Source: CBFDBF01 sp050295355 | Lineage (GTDB): Bacteria; Pseudomonadota; Gammaproteobacteria; Chromatiales; Chromatiaceae | Direction of reading: 5' to 3' | NCBI GenBank assembly: GCA_050295355.1 | Contig: JBNKPL010000079.1 | Coordinates: forward strand, 1-11,019 | DNA length: 11,019 nucleotides | In this document: one piece after another, positions 1 to 6,966 of the stretch | Layout of the letters: each line of letters begins with the position of its first letter | Position numbering within the stretch: position 1 is the first letter of the stretch | The notes under the pieces: generated by a model | Databases searched by the model: none | What the model was told of the DNA's origin: nothing | What the model saw: only the letters and a program-made list of their open reading frames with translations | Made by a program: the position numbers and the translations under genes

Positions 1-283
1 CTTCACCTACCCGCTGATCGTCGACCGGAAGCTCAAGGCGATCCCGGCCCTCAAGACCTCCATCGCAGCCGGACGCGACCACTTCGCCGGCATCCTTTTG
101 GGTGAGGTTGCCAAACAGCAGGCTGTAGCTGGGGGTCCAGGACCAGAGAACGATCACGATTCCCAATGCCACACTGAGTGCAATACCTATCAACACCCCC
201 AGCTGGCGCACAATGGGATTGGCGGTCAGGGGAACAGACGGCAGCCTGGCGGCGCCCGCATTGTTGGTTGCTTGATCAGCCAT
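1..283 (-). CDS. fliF: FliF, flagellar MS-ring protein, N-terminal fragment (runs off the left edge)
   Basis: FliF forms the inner-membrane MS ring on which the flagellar basal body is built. The ATG at 283 opens MADQATNNAG, then a cytoplasmic N-terminus with NPIVRQLG. The first transmembrane helix spans about residues 27-47, followed by the typical FliF stretch WTPSYSLLFGNLTQKDAGEV (residues 49-68). A GAGG Shine-Dalgarno lies 9 bases before the ATG. The gene follows fliE after 53 bases in the same direction, as in the usual fliEFGHIJ operon. Something is odd after about residue 70 (base 74). The expected FliF continuation, a helix leading to a Gly-Ile-Pro-Tyr-like strand, is absent, and the frame instead reads SGCDGGLEGRDRLELPVDD, although it stays open to the edge. 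I therefore trust the identification for 75-283 and doubt the last 74 bases. Confidence 0.85.
   Translation of the reverse strand, partial: MADQATNNAGAARLPSVPLTANPIVRQLGVLIGIALSVALGIVIVLWSWTPSYSLLFGNLTQKDAGEVVASGCDGGLEGRDRLELPVDDQRVGE
2..73 (+). other. Possible fragment of an unrelated membrane-protein gene at the left edge
   Basis: Reading from base 2 on the plus strand gives FTYPLIVDRKLKAIPALKTS and then IAA. This resembles a segment that recurs in bacterial multi-pass membrane proteins: an aromatic/Pro-Leu-Ile-Val-Asp-Arg-Lys stretch, then Ala-Leu-Lys-Thr-Ser. The frame stays open past base 73, but from there it is antisense to convincing fliF sequence and reads as low-complexity shadow protein. 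On the minus strand the fliF frame loses family resemblance at the same place. I infer that two unrelated sequences meet near base 74. I cannot name the family with certainty, and the match rests on memory of the motif. Confidence 0.35.
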
Positions 284-336
284 GGTTCAGTGCCTCACGC
301 TTTATATTCAGTTTCTTTCAGACTCTTGCGCCGAAC

Positions 337-663
337 CTAGATCGGCATGTTCATTACGTCTTTGTAGGCGTCCACCAGTTTGTTCCTTACCTGGACCATC
401 GCCTGAAACGAAAGATTGGCCTTTTGGGTCGCCACCATCACCTGCGCCAGATCCAGGTTGCCTTCCCCGGTCTCGAACGCGGTCTTCATCTGGCTCGCCT
501 GCAGCTGGGTCTGGTTGACCTCGCCGATGGACTGCTGGAGCAACTGGCTGAAACCGGCGTTGCCCGCCATCTCCGCCTTGGGTTGCTGACTGGCGGCCTG
601 GGCGGCCATCGCCCGCATCTGGGCCAGAACCTGATTGATTTGTGTAGGGCTTACAGTACTCAT
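337..663 (-). CDS. fliE: FliE, flagellar hook-basal body adaptor protein
   Basis: FliE is a small exported basal-body protein that joins the MS ring to the proximal rod. The 108-residue length is typical of the family. The N-terminal half is Gln/Ala/Met-rich with little conservation (residues 1-40). The conserved C-terminal half contains FETGEGNLDLAQVMVATQKA, then a helix with SFQAMVQVRNKLVDAYKDVM and the usual ending NMPI. It has no signal peptide, as expected for a substrate of the flagellar type III export apparatus. The start is ATG at 663 with an AGGTGA Shine-Dalgarno a few bases upstream. It lies 47 bases downstream of flrC and 53 upstream of fliF. In Vibrio and Pseudomonas the fliE operon is a sigma-54, FlrC/FleR-dependent target; I could not find a good sigma-54 site in this short gap, so the promoter is unresolved. 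Confidence 0.96.
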   Translation of the reverse strand: MSTVSPTQINQVLAQMRAMAAQAASQQPKAEMAGNAGFSQLLQQSIGEVNQTQLQASQMKTAFETGEGNLDLAQVMVATQKANLSFQAMVQVRNKLVDAYKDVMNMPI

Positions 664-710
664 CTCATCACCTGATTTTGACAGTTATCTCACTGGATGG
701 TGCCTATCCC

Positions 711-2039
711 TCAGCGGGGAATCGCCACCCCGGATTCACGCAGCCGGGCGATCTTGTAGCGCAATGTCCGCTCACTGATCCCCAGCCGTTCCGCCACTTT
801 TCTGCGGCTGCCGCTCTCCTCGTCCAGCGCATCCATGATCAGTTTCTCTTCCACCGAGCGAAGGTCGGCGCTTAGGCCGCCGCGGCCTGTTTCCTCGTCG
901 CCTGCGTCGGTTTCCGCTTCCGCGGTTTCGAAGCAGAGCGCTTCCGGGCCGATCTCCTGTCCGTCGCTCAGAATCAGTGAACGCTGCATAACGTTTTCCA
1001 GTTCCCGTACATTTCCGGGCCAGCCGTGCTTCAGGAGGCTTTCTTCGGCCTCGACGGTCAGTTTCGGCGCCGGCCGGCCGTCACTGAGTTTTTCAAGCAG
1101 GAAGCGCGCCAGCGGCAGGATATCCCGGCTCCGCTCACGCAGCGGCTTCAGATGCAGCGGAAAGACGTTGAGCCGGAAATAGAGGTCTTCGCGAAAACGT
1201 CCGGCCGATACCTCTTCCCGCAGTTTGCGGTTGGTGGTGGCCAGTACGCGCACATCCAGCGGGATCATCTTCCGTCCGCCAAGCCGCTCCACCTCTTTCT
1301 CCTGCAACACGCGCAGCAGTTTGGCCTGCAGGGGCAAGCTCATTTCAGAGATCTCATCCAGCAGCAGGGTGCCGCCCTGGGCCTGTTCAAACTTGCCCTC
1401 GGCGCTGCGATGGGCGCCCGTGTAGGCCCCTTTCTCATAGCCGAAAAGCACCGCCTCCAGCATGTTGTCCGGGATGGCCGCGCAGTTGATGGCCACGAAG
1501 GGACCCTCGGAACGGGGCGATTGGTTGTGGATATAGCGTGCCACCACCTCTTTGCCCGCGCCGCTTTCGCCACCGATCAGGACCGTTGCCTCGCTGGCCG
1601 CCACCCGGCGCGCCAGTTCGAACAGTTCGCGGGAGTGGAGGTCTTCGGCGATCACCTGACCGCTCTCCCGTCGGGGCCGCAATACCGAGTGCTTCACCTT
1701 CTCCAGCAGCAGGTCCGCTTCAAAGGGTTTGGAGAGGTAATCCACCGCCCCGCCGCGTATGGCCGATACCGCCTTCTGGATGTCGCCGTAGGCGGTCATC
1801 AGCAGAACCGGCACGCTTGGATAGAGGTTCTTGATACGGCCCAGCAGTTCCGTGCCGTCCATGGGACGCATCTGCACGTCGCTCACCACCATGCCGATAT
1901 CACGGCTGCTCATGATCTCCAGGGCGGCGGCTCCATCGCTGGCGGTTTCCACCGTGTAGCCGTCCAGTTGCAGGGTTTCTCCCAGTACTTCGCGGAGATC
2001 CGGATCGTCTTCGACGACCAGTACGGTTGCCTGATTCAT
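711..2039 (-). CDS. flrC: FlrC/FleR-type sigma-54-dependent flagellar response regulator
   Basis: This is an NtrC-class activator, expected to be phosphorylated by the adjacent FlrB and to activate sigma-54 promoters of class III basal-body and hook genes. In the 442-residue form, the receiver domain (1-120) has acidic pocket D11/D12, phospho-acceptor D54, T82 and K104. The AAA+ domain has Walker A GGESGAGK at 156-163, Walker B ending D228-E229, and arginine-finger candidates R281/R283/R289. A Fis-type HTH lies at about 410-434. The sigma-54 contact loop reads GAYTGA (204-209), with Tyr in place of the usual Phe. I chose the ATG at 2039. It overlaps the flrB stop as ATGA and has AGGAG six bases upstream, whereas the TTG six bases further up would touch the Shine-Dalgarno. 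Orthologue assignment rests on motif content plus the flrA-flrB-flrC-fliE order. Confidence 0.95.
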   Translation of the reverse strand: MNQATVLVVEDDPDLREVLGETLQLDGYTVETASDGAAALEIMSSRDIGMVVSDVQMRPMDGTELLGRIKNLYPSVPVLLMTAYGDIQKAVSAIRGGAVDYLSKPFEADLLLEKVKHSVLRPRRESGQVIAEDLHSRELFELARRVAASEATVLIGGESGAGKEVVARYIHNQSPRSEGPFVAINCAAIPDNMLEAVLFGYEKGAYTGAHRSAEGKFEQAQGGTLLLDEISEMSLPLQAKLLRVLQEKEVERLGGRKMIPLDVRVLATTNRKLREEVSAGRFREDLYFRLNVFPLHLKPLRERSRDILPLARFLLEKLSDGRPAPKLTVEAEESLLKHGWPGNVRELENVMQRSLILSDGQEIGPEALCFETAEAETDAGDEETGRGGLSADLRSVEEKLIMDALDEESGSRRKVAERLGISERTLRYKIARLRESGVAIPR

Positions 2040-3271
2040 GCGCAACTCCTCATTTCGATCTGGGGCCTGGTTGCCGCGATGGCGGCTTCGGCCTTGTTCA
2101 TGTCGTATTGTTGTTGGGATGCGATCCGGGGCAGCCGGATCTGAAAGCAGGCGCCGGCGCCGCTGGAGGGCAGCAGGCGGATCTGGCCGCGATGGCCGAG
2201 TATCACCGACTGCGCCACCGCCAGTCCGAGACCGGTCCCTTCATTACTGGTGGTAAAGAACGGATCGAACACCCGGTCCCTGATGTCTTGCGGGATTCCC
2301 GGTCCGTCATCACAGACGATCAATTCGATCCAGTTGCGTTGTGTCTCACGCAGGGTGATCTGGAGCGATACCCCTTGCGGCCCGTGCTGTATGGCGTTGC
2401 CGGCCAGATTCATAATCGCGCCCAGCAGTGCGTCCCGGTTGCCGCCCACCTCGCACTTCCCGTCGGTAAAATCCTTGCATTTGAGCTTGGCGTGACCCGA
2501 CTTCAGGAGCGGGGTCAGCATCTGGGCAAGTTCCGGCAGCAGGCCGCTGACGGCAACCGGCTCCGAGGCGTAGTGACTGCCGCGGGCGAAGGCCAGCATG
2601 TCGTTGATCTGGCGTTCCATCAACAGCAGCCGGGTGCGGGCGCGCTCGGCAAAATGGGTCCGCTTGTCGCTGGAGAGCTGGTCGCTGGAAAGATGTGAGA
2701 TATAGAGCAGCGCGGATGAGAGCGGCGTGCGGATCTGATGGGCCAGCCGGGCGGCCATTTCACCCATGGCGCTGAGCCGCTGCAGGCGATTAAGACGGTC
2801 CTGCATGCCCCGCACCTCGGTGATATCCACCAGCAGCAGGATGCGGCCCGGTTCCGAAGCCAGGGGGCATTCGGTCACACTGACCAGACGGCCTGAGTTC
2901 AATACCTGTTCATTGTGGTTGTGGCCGCTTTCCAGGGAGTTCCGGCTAAGGACGTTCCAGGCCGCGCCCGCTTCGATGGAAGAGAAGAATTCGCGCGCCG
3001 CGGAGTTGTACTGCAGTACCCGGTCTTCTCCGTCCAGCACCACCACCGCCGCGGGCAGGGCCTCCAGAACCTGCGCCAGACGGTCCACCAACCGCTCTGT
3101 CTCGGCCAGTTGCTGGGTCTGTTCCTGCCGGTTCTCCGCCAGTTCGGAGTTCAGGGCTTCAACACGCTCCTGCAGGTGCTGGTAGGAATGTACCAGCTGT
3201 TCGGAAACGTCATTGAACACCTCAAAGGCGTTCTGAAGTTCGCTTTGTTTGTGCGGTATTCCACGTAACAT
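2036..3271 (-). CDS. flrB: FlrB/FleS-type cytoplasmic PAS histidine kinase
   Basis: This sensor kinase is expected to phosphorylate FlrC at an intermediate stage of flagellar assembly. It has 411 residues and no transmembrane helix, so it should be soluble. A Glu/Gln-rich coiled coil occupies about residues 10-68 and a PAS fold about 68-152. The dimerisation/H-box LAHQIRTPL carries the phospho-accepting H178. The ATPase domain shows the N-box NLAGNAIQH (N292), G1 box DDGPGI (321-326), DPFFTT (336-341) and G2 box GTGLGL (345-350), all intact. The last 28 residues after the catalytic fold are a poorly conserved tail. The ATG at 3271 has a GGAAG Shine-Dalgarno six bases upstream. The stop overlaps the flrC start as ATGA, implying translational coupling. 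Transcription probably starts at the sigma-54 promoter at 3325-3340, about 43 bases before the ATG. Confidence 0.94.
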   Translation of the reverse strand: MLRGIPHKQSELQNAFEVFNDVSEQLVHSYQHLQERVEALNSELAENRQEQTQQLAETERLVDRLAQVLEALPAAVVVLDGEDRVLQYNSAAREFFSSIEAGAAWNVLSRNSLESGHNHNEQVLNSGRLVSVTECPLASEPGRILLLVDITEVRGMQDRLNRLQRLSAMGEMAARLAHQIRTPLSSALLYISHLSSDQLSSDKRTHFAERARTRLLLMERQINDMLAFARGSHYASEPVAVSGLLPELAQMLTPLLKSGHAKLKCKDFTDGKCEVGGNRDALLGAIMNLAGNAIQHGPQGVSLQITLRETQRNWIELIVCDDGPGIPQDIRDRVFDPFFTTSNEGTGLGLAVAQSVILGHRGQIRLLPSSGAGACFQIRLPRIASQQQYDMNKAEAAIAATRPQIEMRSCA

Positions 3272-3324
3272 TGTTTGCTTCCGCTAGATCCTAGTAGTGT
3301 CATTTCAAACGTCTACTCAGGATT

Positions 3325-3340
3325 TGCAGGAAGCATGCCA
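3325..3340 (-). promoter_or_regulatory. Sigma-54 (-24/-12) promoter of flrBC
   Basis: The minus strand reads TGGCATGCTTCCTGCA, against the RpoN consensus TGGCACGnnnnTTGCA. The invariant GG and GC are 10 bases apart and the only departures are T for C and C for T. The predicted start near 3314 leaves a leader of about 43 bases before flrB. This placement matches the known FlrA/FleQ-dependent control of flrBC/fleSR in Vibrio and Pseudomonas. Confidence 0.85.
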
Positions 3341-3358
3341 ATTTTAATTTGCTTTATT

Positions 3359-3371
3359 TATCAATTGGTTA
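3359..3371 (+). promoter_or_regulatory. ihf site: Candidate IHF binding site upstream of the flrBC promoter
   Basis: TATCAATTGGTTA fits the IHF consensus WATCARnnnnTTR at every specified position. It lies about 45-57 bases upstream of the predicted sigma-54 start, in an AT-rich stretch between 3338 and 3385. That is a common position for IHF to bend DNA between an activator and RpoN polymerase. It also overlaps one arm of the inverted repeat CCAATT-N19-AATTGG (3338-3368). Binding is inferred from sequence only. Confidence 0.45.
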
Positions 3372-3405
3372 CGTTGTATATATTTGAGCGGCGTCAAATT
3401 GCCGT

Positions 3406-4869
3406 CTATTCGGCAGCTCTTTGCAGGCCATATTTGCGGAGTTTTTCCACCAGGGTGGTGCGGCGCATTTTGAGCCGTTTGGCGGCGTGGGCCACCACGC
3501 CGTCCGACTCGTCCAGCGCCTGTCGGATCAGCGCCAGCTCCATATTGGCAAGGTGTGTTTTCAGGTCCAGTCCATCCTGGGGCAGCCGTGGCGCGTTCAT
3601 GACCGATCCAAGTTCTTCCCCTGCCACGGTCACTTCCGGCAACTCCTCCTCCACCTCCGGCGGCAGTTCGATCCCTTCGCGGAATTTCTCCGGCAGTTCC
3701 CGCACATCCACCACGCCATAGGGGTGCAGGATCGCCAGCCGCTCGATCAGGTTCGCCAGTTCGCGCACGTTGCCGGGCCAGGGGTATTGCGCCAGGGTGG
3801 AAACCGCGGAGGGGGTGAGGCGCACGGAGCCCCGCTTCTCCCGCTCGATCCGGGCGATCAGGTCCGTCACCAGGACCGGGATATCCTCCTTGCGCTCCCG
3901 CAGGGGTGGCATTTCGATAGGGAATACGTTCAGGCGGTAGTAGAGGTCTTCCCGGAAACGGTCGTGTTTGATCGCCTCTTCCAGGTTCCGGTGGGTAGCC
4001 GCGATAATGCGGACGTTACAGGCAATGGTCTTGTTGCTCCCCACCCGCTCGAAGGTGCGCTCCTGCAGCACCCGCAGCAGTTTCACCTGCATGGGCATGC
4101 TCATGTCGCCGATCTCGTCCAGAAAGAGGGTGCCCCCCTCCGCCAGCTCGAAGCGGCCCTGGCGGGCGCTGATGGCGCCGGTAAATGCGCCCTTTTCGTG
4201 GCCGAACAGCTCGCTCTCCAGCAATTCCGAGGGGATGGCGCCGCAATTGACCGGCACGAAAGGCCTGCCGCGCCGCTGGGAGTGGTAGTGCAGCTTGCGC
4301 GCCACCACCTCCTTACCGGTCCCCGACTCGCCCAGGATCAGCACCGTGGCCTCGGTATCGGCCACCTGCTCAATCATGCGGTTGATCTGGCGGGTCGCCC
4401 GGCTGTTGCCCGAGAGGCTGCGGAACAGTTCCAGTCTGCGCTGCACCCCCCGGCTCGCATCCTGGGCCTCGTTGAACATCTGCGCCTTGTGCAGCAGGTT
4501 GGCCATGACCTCGTAGCGGCAAGGCACGGGCAGAGTCCCCAGGAGACCGCTTCCGTCCACGCCTTTGGCGCTTTTAACCCCTTGCGGCAACACTTGAAAC
4601 AGGGGGATCTTGTATTCGCCTTCGCCGGTCAGCTTGGTGATCTTCTGGATCTCGGCGGCGCTGAGATCCGCGCCCATCCATACGGAGTTCAACCGCTCAT
4701 CCCGCTCCTTGAGGGCCTTCTCCAGCTCTGTGGCGCTGGAGAGCACCTCCAGGCTGTAGTTCACAAAGCTTGTGATATCGCGCAGATAGCGTATGCGCGC
4801 CTCATCGGTGTCCACCAGCAGGATGGCGTCGTAGAGCAGTGTCGGTGAATGGTTGTCTGGTTGTTCCAT
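3406..4869 (-). CDS. flrA: FlrA/FleQ-type sigma-54 master activator of flagellar genes
   Basis: This is the class I regulator that turns on flrBC and early flagellar genes with sigma-54; in Pseudomonas FleQ it is inhibited by c-di-GMP. It has 487 residues. The N-terminal FleQ domain (about 15-130) is receiver-like but lacks a normal phospho-Asp arrangement. The AAA+ domain has Walker A GESGTGKE (180-187, K186), an intact GAFTGA loop (227-232), Walker B ending D251-E252, and RFREDLYYRLNVF (304-316). A C-terminal Fis HTH lies at about 455-480. The c-di-GMP residues recalled from FleQ appear at a constant offset of +6: LFRS with R150 (FleQ R144) and R191 after Walker A (FleQ R185). The FleQ E330-R334 pair appears as D336-R340. 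The ATG at 4869 has GGAAAGG six bases upstream. flrBC follows after 134 bases. Confidence 0.95.
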   Translation of the reverse strand: MEQPDNHSPTLLYDAILLVDTDEARIRYLRDITSFVNYSLEVLSSATELEKALKERDERLNSVWMGADLSAAEIQKITKLTGEGEYKIPLFQVLPQGVKSAKGVDGSGLLGTLPVPCRYEVMANLLHKAQMFNEAQDASRGVQRRLELFRSLSGNSRATRQINRMIEQVADTEATVLILGESGTGKEVVARKLHYHSQRRGRPFVPVNCGAIPSELLESELFGHEKGAFTGAISARQGRFELAEGGTLFLDEIGDMSMPMQVKLLRVLQERTFERVGSNKTIACNVRIIAATHRNLEEAIKHDRFREDLYYRLNVFPIEMPPLRERKEDIPVLVTDLIARIEREKRGSVRLTPSAVSTLAQYPWPGNVRELANLIERLAILHPYGVVDVRELPEKFREGIELPPEVEEELPEVTVAGEELGSVMNAPRLPQDGLDLKTHLANMELALIRQALDESDGVVAHAAKRLKMRRTTLVEKLRKYGLQRAAE

Positions 4870-4900
4870 ACGATACCTTTCCGGCGTTTTCGATTATTTG

Positions 4901-4913
4901 GGAACTCGGTTCC
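4901..4913. repeat. Operator-like palindrome GGAAC-TCG-GTTCC at the flrA start region
   Basis: This is a perfect 5-bp inverted repeat with a 3-base centre, in the leader between the candidate -10 (4914-4919) and the flrA ATG at 4869. It would lie at or just before the predicted transcription start, a position where a bound repressor would block initiation. The binding protein is unknown. The arms are short, so chance is possible. Confidence 0.3.
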
Positions 4914-4942
4914 AGTTAACCATTCAGCGACCCGGATGTCAA
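4914..4942 (-). promoter_or_regulatory. Candidate sigma-70 promoter of flrA
   Basis: On the minus strand a perfect TTGACA (-35, 4937-4942) is followed after 17 bases by TTAACT (-10, 4914-4919), which matches TATAAT at three of six positions. A sigma-70 promoter is expected for a class I flagellar master regulator. No sigma-54 site was seen in this 124-base gap. The weak -10 keeps this tentative; flrA could also be read from the upstream PilZ-like gene, since no terminator is visible between them. Confidence 0.4.
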
Positions 4943-4993
4943 AAAAACGTCAGGCGCAACAACCCGGTCATAAACCCTTTAAATTAAAAGTAT

Positions 4994-5650
4994 TTACCCC
5001 TGCTGCGCCCCCGGCCTGGATTGGGCCACCTGCCTGCGGTGGTGGCGGAAAATGAGCTTTTCCAGAAGATCCTGTACTCCCTCCCCCATGGACTGAAATT
5101 CGGCCGTAACACGAAATCCCGCCCCCTCTTCCGTTACCGCCAGCACCTTTGCCGGAATCCTTAATACCCCCGGCAGACGCCGCTCCAGCAGCAGTTTGAC
5201 CCAGATGGAGGCGTCACCGCCGGGTGCCGCGCCCGCACACAGCCACTCGATCCCGGCCCCGGAAAGCCGCACCTGCGCGACCTGCAGCTCCGCGCCTCTC
5301 TGCTCCAGCAGGTGGGAAAACAGGTCCAGCAGCAGATCCACCTTGGACTCGATCCGGCTCAACCGGCTATCCGCCTCCGTCTCATCGTCCTGCCGTTCCC
5401 TATGCTGTTCCCCCAGCAGATTGGCGTAGCGCAGCAGACGCCCGTTCTGTTCGGCGGCCTTGGTCAGTTCCCACTTCTCCTCCCCTTTCGGACGCGCCTC
5501 CCAGGCGACGGGCAGTGAATCCTCATACACCAGCACCCCTTCGAGAGGGTGGTTTTCAGTGGCTTGCGGCAAGACGTTTTCCTCCTCCGGTTTCCTCTCC
5601 GCCGCTTGACAGGAACGGTGCGGCGGCTTAGAACGTAATGACATCCACAT
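4994..5650 (-). CDS. Atypical PilZ-like protein with a central coiled coil, upstream of flrA
   Basis: The protein has 218 residues, with no signal peptide or membrane helix. Residues 1-35 are polar and variable. Then comes LEGVLVYEDSLPVAW (37-51). A Glu/Arg/Leu helix with heptad-like spacing follows (about 70-118, including RLSRIESKVDLLLDLFSHLL). The C-terminal domain (about 120-205) looks like PilZ: VRLSGAGIEW resembles the D/N-x-S-x-x-G strand, and GFRVTAEFQSMGEGVQDLLE plus an Arg/His-rich helix resembles a PilZ end. The c-di-GMP signature is degenerate: there is no clear RxxxR at the domain start, and the Asp/Asn before Leu-Ser is Arg. I infer a PilZ-fold scaffold or partner that may not bind c-di-GMP, perhaps acting with FlrA, which follows by 124 bases. 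The ATG at 5650 has a weak GGAAG eight bases upstream; the ATG at 5644 is the alternative. Its 5' end is 17 bases from the divergent gene at 5668. Confidence 0.7.
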   Translation of the reverse strand: MWMSLRSKPPHRSCQAAERKPEEENVLPQATENHPLEGVLVYEDSLPVAWEARPKGEEKWELTKAAEQNGRLLRYANLLGEQHRERQDDETEADSRLSRIESKVDLLLDLFSHLLEQRGAELQVAQVRLSGAGIEWLCAGAAPGGDASIWVKLLLERRLPGVLRIPAKVLAVTEEGAGFRVTAEFQSMGEGVQDLLEKLIFRHHRRQVAQSRPGAQQG

Positions 5651-5667
5651 AGTATAGGCTTCCGCCG

Positions 5668-6966
5668 TTGAGCGATATTCCCCTTGGCGCGTTGTTTGGC
5701 GCGCTGTTCCTGCTGATCCTGTTATCCGCTTTCTTTTCCGGCTCGGAAACGGCGTTGATGACCATCAACCGCTATCGGCTGCGCCATCTCAAAAGCGAGG
5801 GCCACAAGGGCGCTATTCGCGCCCACCGACTGCTGCAGCGGCCCGACCGTCTTATCGGTCTGATCCTGCTGGGTAATAACTTCGTCAACATCCTAGCCTC
5901 CGCCCTGGCCACCATCATCGCCCTGCGCCTGGGGGGAGAAGGCGTCCTTGCCCTCACCACCGGGTTACTGACCCTGGTGATTCTGATCTTTGCCGAGGTG
6001 ACGCCCAAAACCCTGGCGGCCCTGCATCCAGAGCGGTTGGCCTTTCCCGCCGCATTTATTTACGGCCCGCTGCTGCGCATCTTGTATCCCCTGGTGTGGG
6101 TGGTAAACAGCATTGCCAATGCCTTGCTCAAAACCGTCGGCGTAACCCCGGAAGACTCGGAGGATCAGATCCTCAGCCGCGAGGAACTGCGCACGGTGGT
6201 GGCCGAGGCCGGGGCCATGATCCCCAAGAAGCACCAGAAGATGTTGCTCAGTATTTTTGATCTCGGCGACGCCACGGTGGAAGAGATCATGATCCCGCGT
6301 AGCGAGGTAGACGGCATCGATCTGGAGGAGCCGCTGGAAGAGATCATGACGGAGTTTCAGAACAGCTATTACTCCCGCCTGCCCCTCTACTCCGGAAGCA
6401 TCGACAACATCATCGGCATTATCCATATCCGCAGCGCCATGCGGGCGATGACCCAGGACAATTTCACCAAAGAGTCCTTACGCGACATGGCGAAGGTGCC
6501 CTACTTCATCCCCGAGGGCACGCCCCTCAGCAAACAGTTGCTGAACTTCCAGCGCGAGAAGCAGCGCTTCGGGCTGGTGGTGGATGAATACGGCGATCTG
6601 CTGGGACTCGTGACCCTGGCCGACGTGCTGGAGGAGATCGTGGGCGAATTCACCACCGACCCCGCGGACAGCATCCCGGACGTACAGCCGCAGGAGGACG
6701 GCAGCTACCTGGTGGCGGGCAGCGCCAACATCCGGGAGCTGGTGCGGGTCTATCACTGGGAGTTGCCCACCGACGGCCCGCGCACCATCAACGGACTGCT
6801 GCTGGAACAACTGGAAGACATACCCCAGCCCGGCACCAGCCTTCTGATCGAAGGCTATCCGGTCGAGGTACTGCAGATCCAGGACAACGCGGTCAAGACC
6901 GTGCGCATACAGGTGCGCGACAGAATTTACCGGCCGGAGGTTTCCCCGGGTAGCGGTCAGCTATAA
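5668..6966 (+). CDS. CNNM/CorC-family (HlyC/CorC) membrane protein, CorB/YfjD type
   Basis: Members have been linked to magnesium/cobalt efflux and resistance; the substrate cannot be read from sequence. The 432-residue protein has an N-terminal DUF21/CNNM membrane domain: a first helix at 5-23, the motif SGSETA (24-29), GNN (69-71), a helix at about 92-110 ending AEVTPK (109-114), and a further helix at about 127-148. A cytoplasmic CBS pair follows (about 205-260 and 270-325, with VVDEYGDLLGLVT at 304-316). A CorC_HlyC transporter-associated domain lies at about 340-422. The start is TTG at 5668: an in-frame TAG lies at 5650-5652, no ATG or GTG occurs between, and the predicted N-terminus MSDIPLG suits the family. 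The Shine-Dalgarno is weak (AGG, 9 bases before), suggesting modest translation. Its promoter must overlap the divergent PilZ-like gene. A c-di-GMP receptor gene follows by 39 bases. Confidence 0.93.
   Translation: MSDIPLGALFGALFLLILLSAFFSGSETALMTINRYRLRHLKSEGHKGAIRAHRLLQRPDRLIGLILLGNNFVNILASALATIIALRLGGEGVLALTTGLLTLVILIFAEVTPKTLAALHPERLAFPAAFIYGPLLRILYPLVWVVNSIANALLKTVGVTPEDSEDQILSREELRTVVAEAGAMIPKKHQKMLLSIFDLGDATVEEIMIPRSEVDGIDLEEPLEEIMTEFQNSYYSRLPLYSGSIDNIIGIIHIRSAMRAMTQDNFTKESLRDMAKVPYFIPEGTPLSKQLLNFQREKQRFGLVVDEYGDLLGLVTLADVLEEIVGEFTTDPADSIPDVQPQEDGSYLVAGSANIRELVRVYHWELPTDGPRTINGLLLEQLEDIPQPGTSLLIEGYPVEVLQIQDNAVKTVRIQVRDRIYRPEVSPGSGQL

Noticed and set aside
664..710. Possible sigma-54 promoter before fliE (minus strand AGGCACCATCCAGTGA).
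   Set aside because: The GGCAC half is present but the -12 GC is missing at the required 10-base spacing, so it fails the invariant requirement.
3284..3294. CTAG-ATC-CTAG near-palindrome in the flrB leader.
   Set aside because: Only four-base arms, no second copy nearby, and no known site matched.
3421..4848. Long plus-strand open frame antisense to flrA.
   Set aside because: It mirrors the codon structure of a GC-rich real gene, is rich in His/Gln/Leu shadow composition and has no recognisable domain.
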